Below are positions 36,083 through 36,719 of a stretch of 36,719 nt of DNA, one piece after another. A model generated the notes under the pieces. That model was not told the DNA's origin. It saw nothing but the letters and a program-made list of their open reading frames with translations, and searched no databases. The stretch spans positions 1 through 36,719 of the forward strand of contig JALRKF010000031.1 of NCBI GenBank assembly GCA_023254905.1, in the 5' to 3' direction. The first letter of the stretch is position 1; each line of letters starts with the position of its first letter. Source of the DNA: Crocinitomicaceae bacterium. GTDB taxonomy: Bacteria; Bacteroidota; Bacteroidia; Flavobacteriales_D; Crocinitomicaceae. Position numbers and translations under genes: made by a program.

Positions 36083-36709
36083 TTAGTTTAGAATCTTTTC
36101 GATTGCTTCGATTGAACTTTTAGCCATAACTACTTTACTCGCATTCAATACATCGAATGTGTTCACAGAGTCTGCTGTTACGACCTTTACTTTCTTTAGG
36201 TTACGAGAAGACAAGTAAACATTGTCATTTTTCTCACCAAGAATCATCAATACCTTGTTGTCCTCAAGCTTTAGATTTGATATCAAATCTTTGAATCCTT
36301 TGGTATTTGCATTATCAAACTTTACATCCTCAATGATCATTAGGCTCTCGTTTTTAACCTTGTAGGAGAATGCAGATTTTCTAGCTAGTTGCTTCAACTT
36401 GGTATTTAACTTGAAATGGTAGTTTCTTGGTCTTGGACCAAAAATACGACCTCCACCAACACGCGTACCAGATTTAATACTACCTGCACGAGCACCTCCT
36501 GTACCTTTTTGCTTCTTGATCTTTTTGGTAGATCCTTGAATTTCAGCTCTCTCTTTTGCCTTGTGCGTTCCTTGTCTACGGTTCGCCAAATGCTGCTTAA
36601 CATCTAAGTAGATAGCGTGATCGTTCGGCTCAATTCCGAAAACATTGTCTGATAAGCTAACTGACTTAGAAGTAGCGTTTCCTTTTGCACTTAATACTTT
36701 CAATTCCAT
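36083..36709 (-). CDS. rplD: Large ribosomal subunit protein uL4
   Basis: L4 (208 aa) has a globular domain and a long loop that narrows the exit tunnel. The loop is at about 58-90 (KKQKGTGGARAGS and GGGRIFGPRPRNYHF). In E. coli L4 also represses the S10 operon; nothing here tests that. Its ATG shares one base with the stop of the upstream gene (TAATG). Confidence 0.97.
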   Translation of the reverse strand: MELKVLSAKGNATSKSVSLSDNVFGIEPNDHAIYLDVKQHLANRRQGTHKAKERAEIQGSTKKIKKQKGTGGARAGSIKSGTRVGGGRIFGPRPRNYHFKLNTKLKQLARKSAFSYKVKNESLMIIEDVKFDNANTKGFKDLISNLKLEDNKVLMILGEKNDNVYLSSRNLKKVKVVTADSVNTFDVLNASKVVMAKSSIEAIEKILN

Positions 36710-36719
36710 TACTTCTCAA
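36709..36719 (-). CDS. rplC: Last two codons and stop of the gene upstream of rplD, presumably rplC (L3)
   Basis: At the window edge the minus strand reads GAG AAG TAA (Glu-Lys-stop) followed in overlap by the rplD ATG. Gene order in S10 operons makes L3 the expected gene. Too little sequence is present to prove it. Confidence 0.5.

Overview
The window comes from a member of the Bacteroidota, most likely the order Flavobacteriales. The reasons are the start of the 16S rRNA gene, -33/-7 promoters of the TTG-N19-21-TAnnTTTG type, a type IX secretion sorting domain on a large secreted protein, zinc-free forms of L36 and S14, and AT-rich coding sequence. No mobile element, tRNA, CRISPR array or phage gene was seen.

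Layout. Positions 1-280 hold the 5' end of a 16S rRNA gene on the minus strand. Its leader and two tandem promoters lie between 281 and about 600. From 769 to about 20.4 kb runs a mixed accessory and housekeeping region: an AlkB-type alkane hydroxylase (minus); a plus-strand cluster of sigma factor, membrane TPR protein and S41 peptidase; two phenylacetate/fatty-acid type enzymes (PaaH- and PaaG-like); the pseudouridine synthase RluF; a WYL regulator paired with an unrecognised 472-residue protein; a lipoprotein pair that looks like MbnP and its di-heme partner MbnH; an AddA-like helicase-nuclease; urocanate hydratase; and a small secreted protein followed by a T9SS-sorted PKD/Ig-like protein. 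All three convergent gene pairs overlap at their stop codons.

From 20.5 kb to the end everything is on the minus strand. Enolase and carA are coupled by a 1-nt overlap. They are separated by a strong intrinsic terminator from the S10-spc-alpha ribosomal supercluster. Read in its own direction, that cluster runs (L3 tail) L4-L23-L2-S19-L22-S3-L16-L29-S17-L14-L24-L5-S14-S8-L6-L18-S5-L30-L15-SecY-IF1-L36-S13-S11-S4-RpoA-L17. L36 (38 aa) and L30 (58 aa) were found by direct translation of short gaps. L17 carries an exceptional acidic tail of about 155 residues built from repeats, and a probable internal promoter sits in an unusual 137-bp gap before rpsH.

The most interesting parts are the MbnP/MbnH-like pair, which lies far from any visible methanobactin gene; the uncharacterised 472-residue protein plus WYL regulator operon; the sigma/TPR/peptidase cluster; the repeat-built L17 tail; and promoter boxes that sit almost on the start codons of alkB and mbnP. 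Nothing here can be called a new system with confidence from sequence reading alone.
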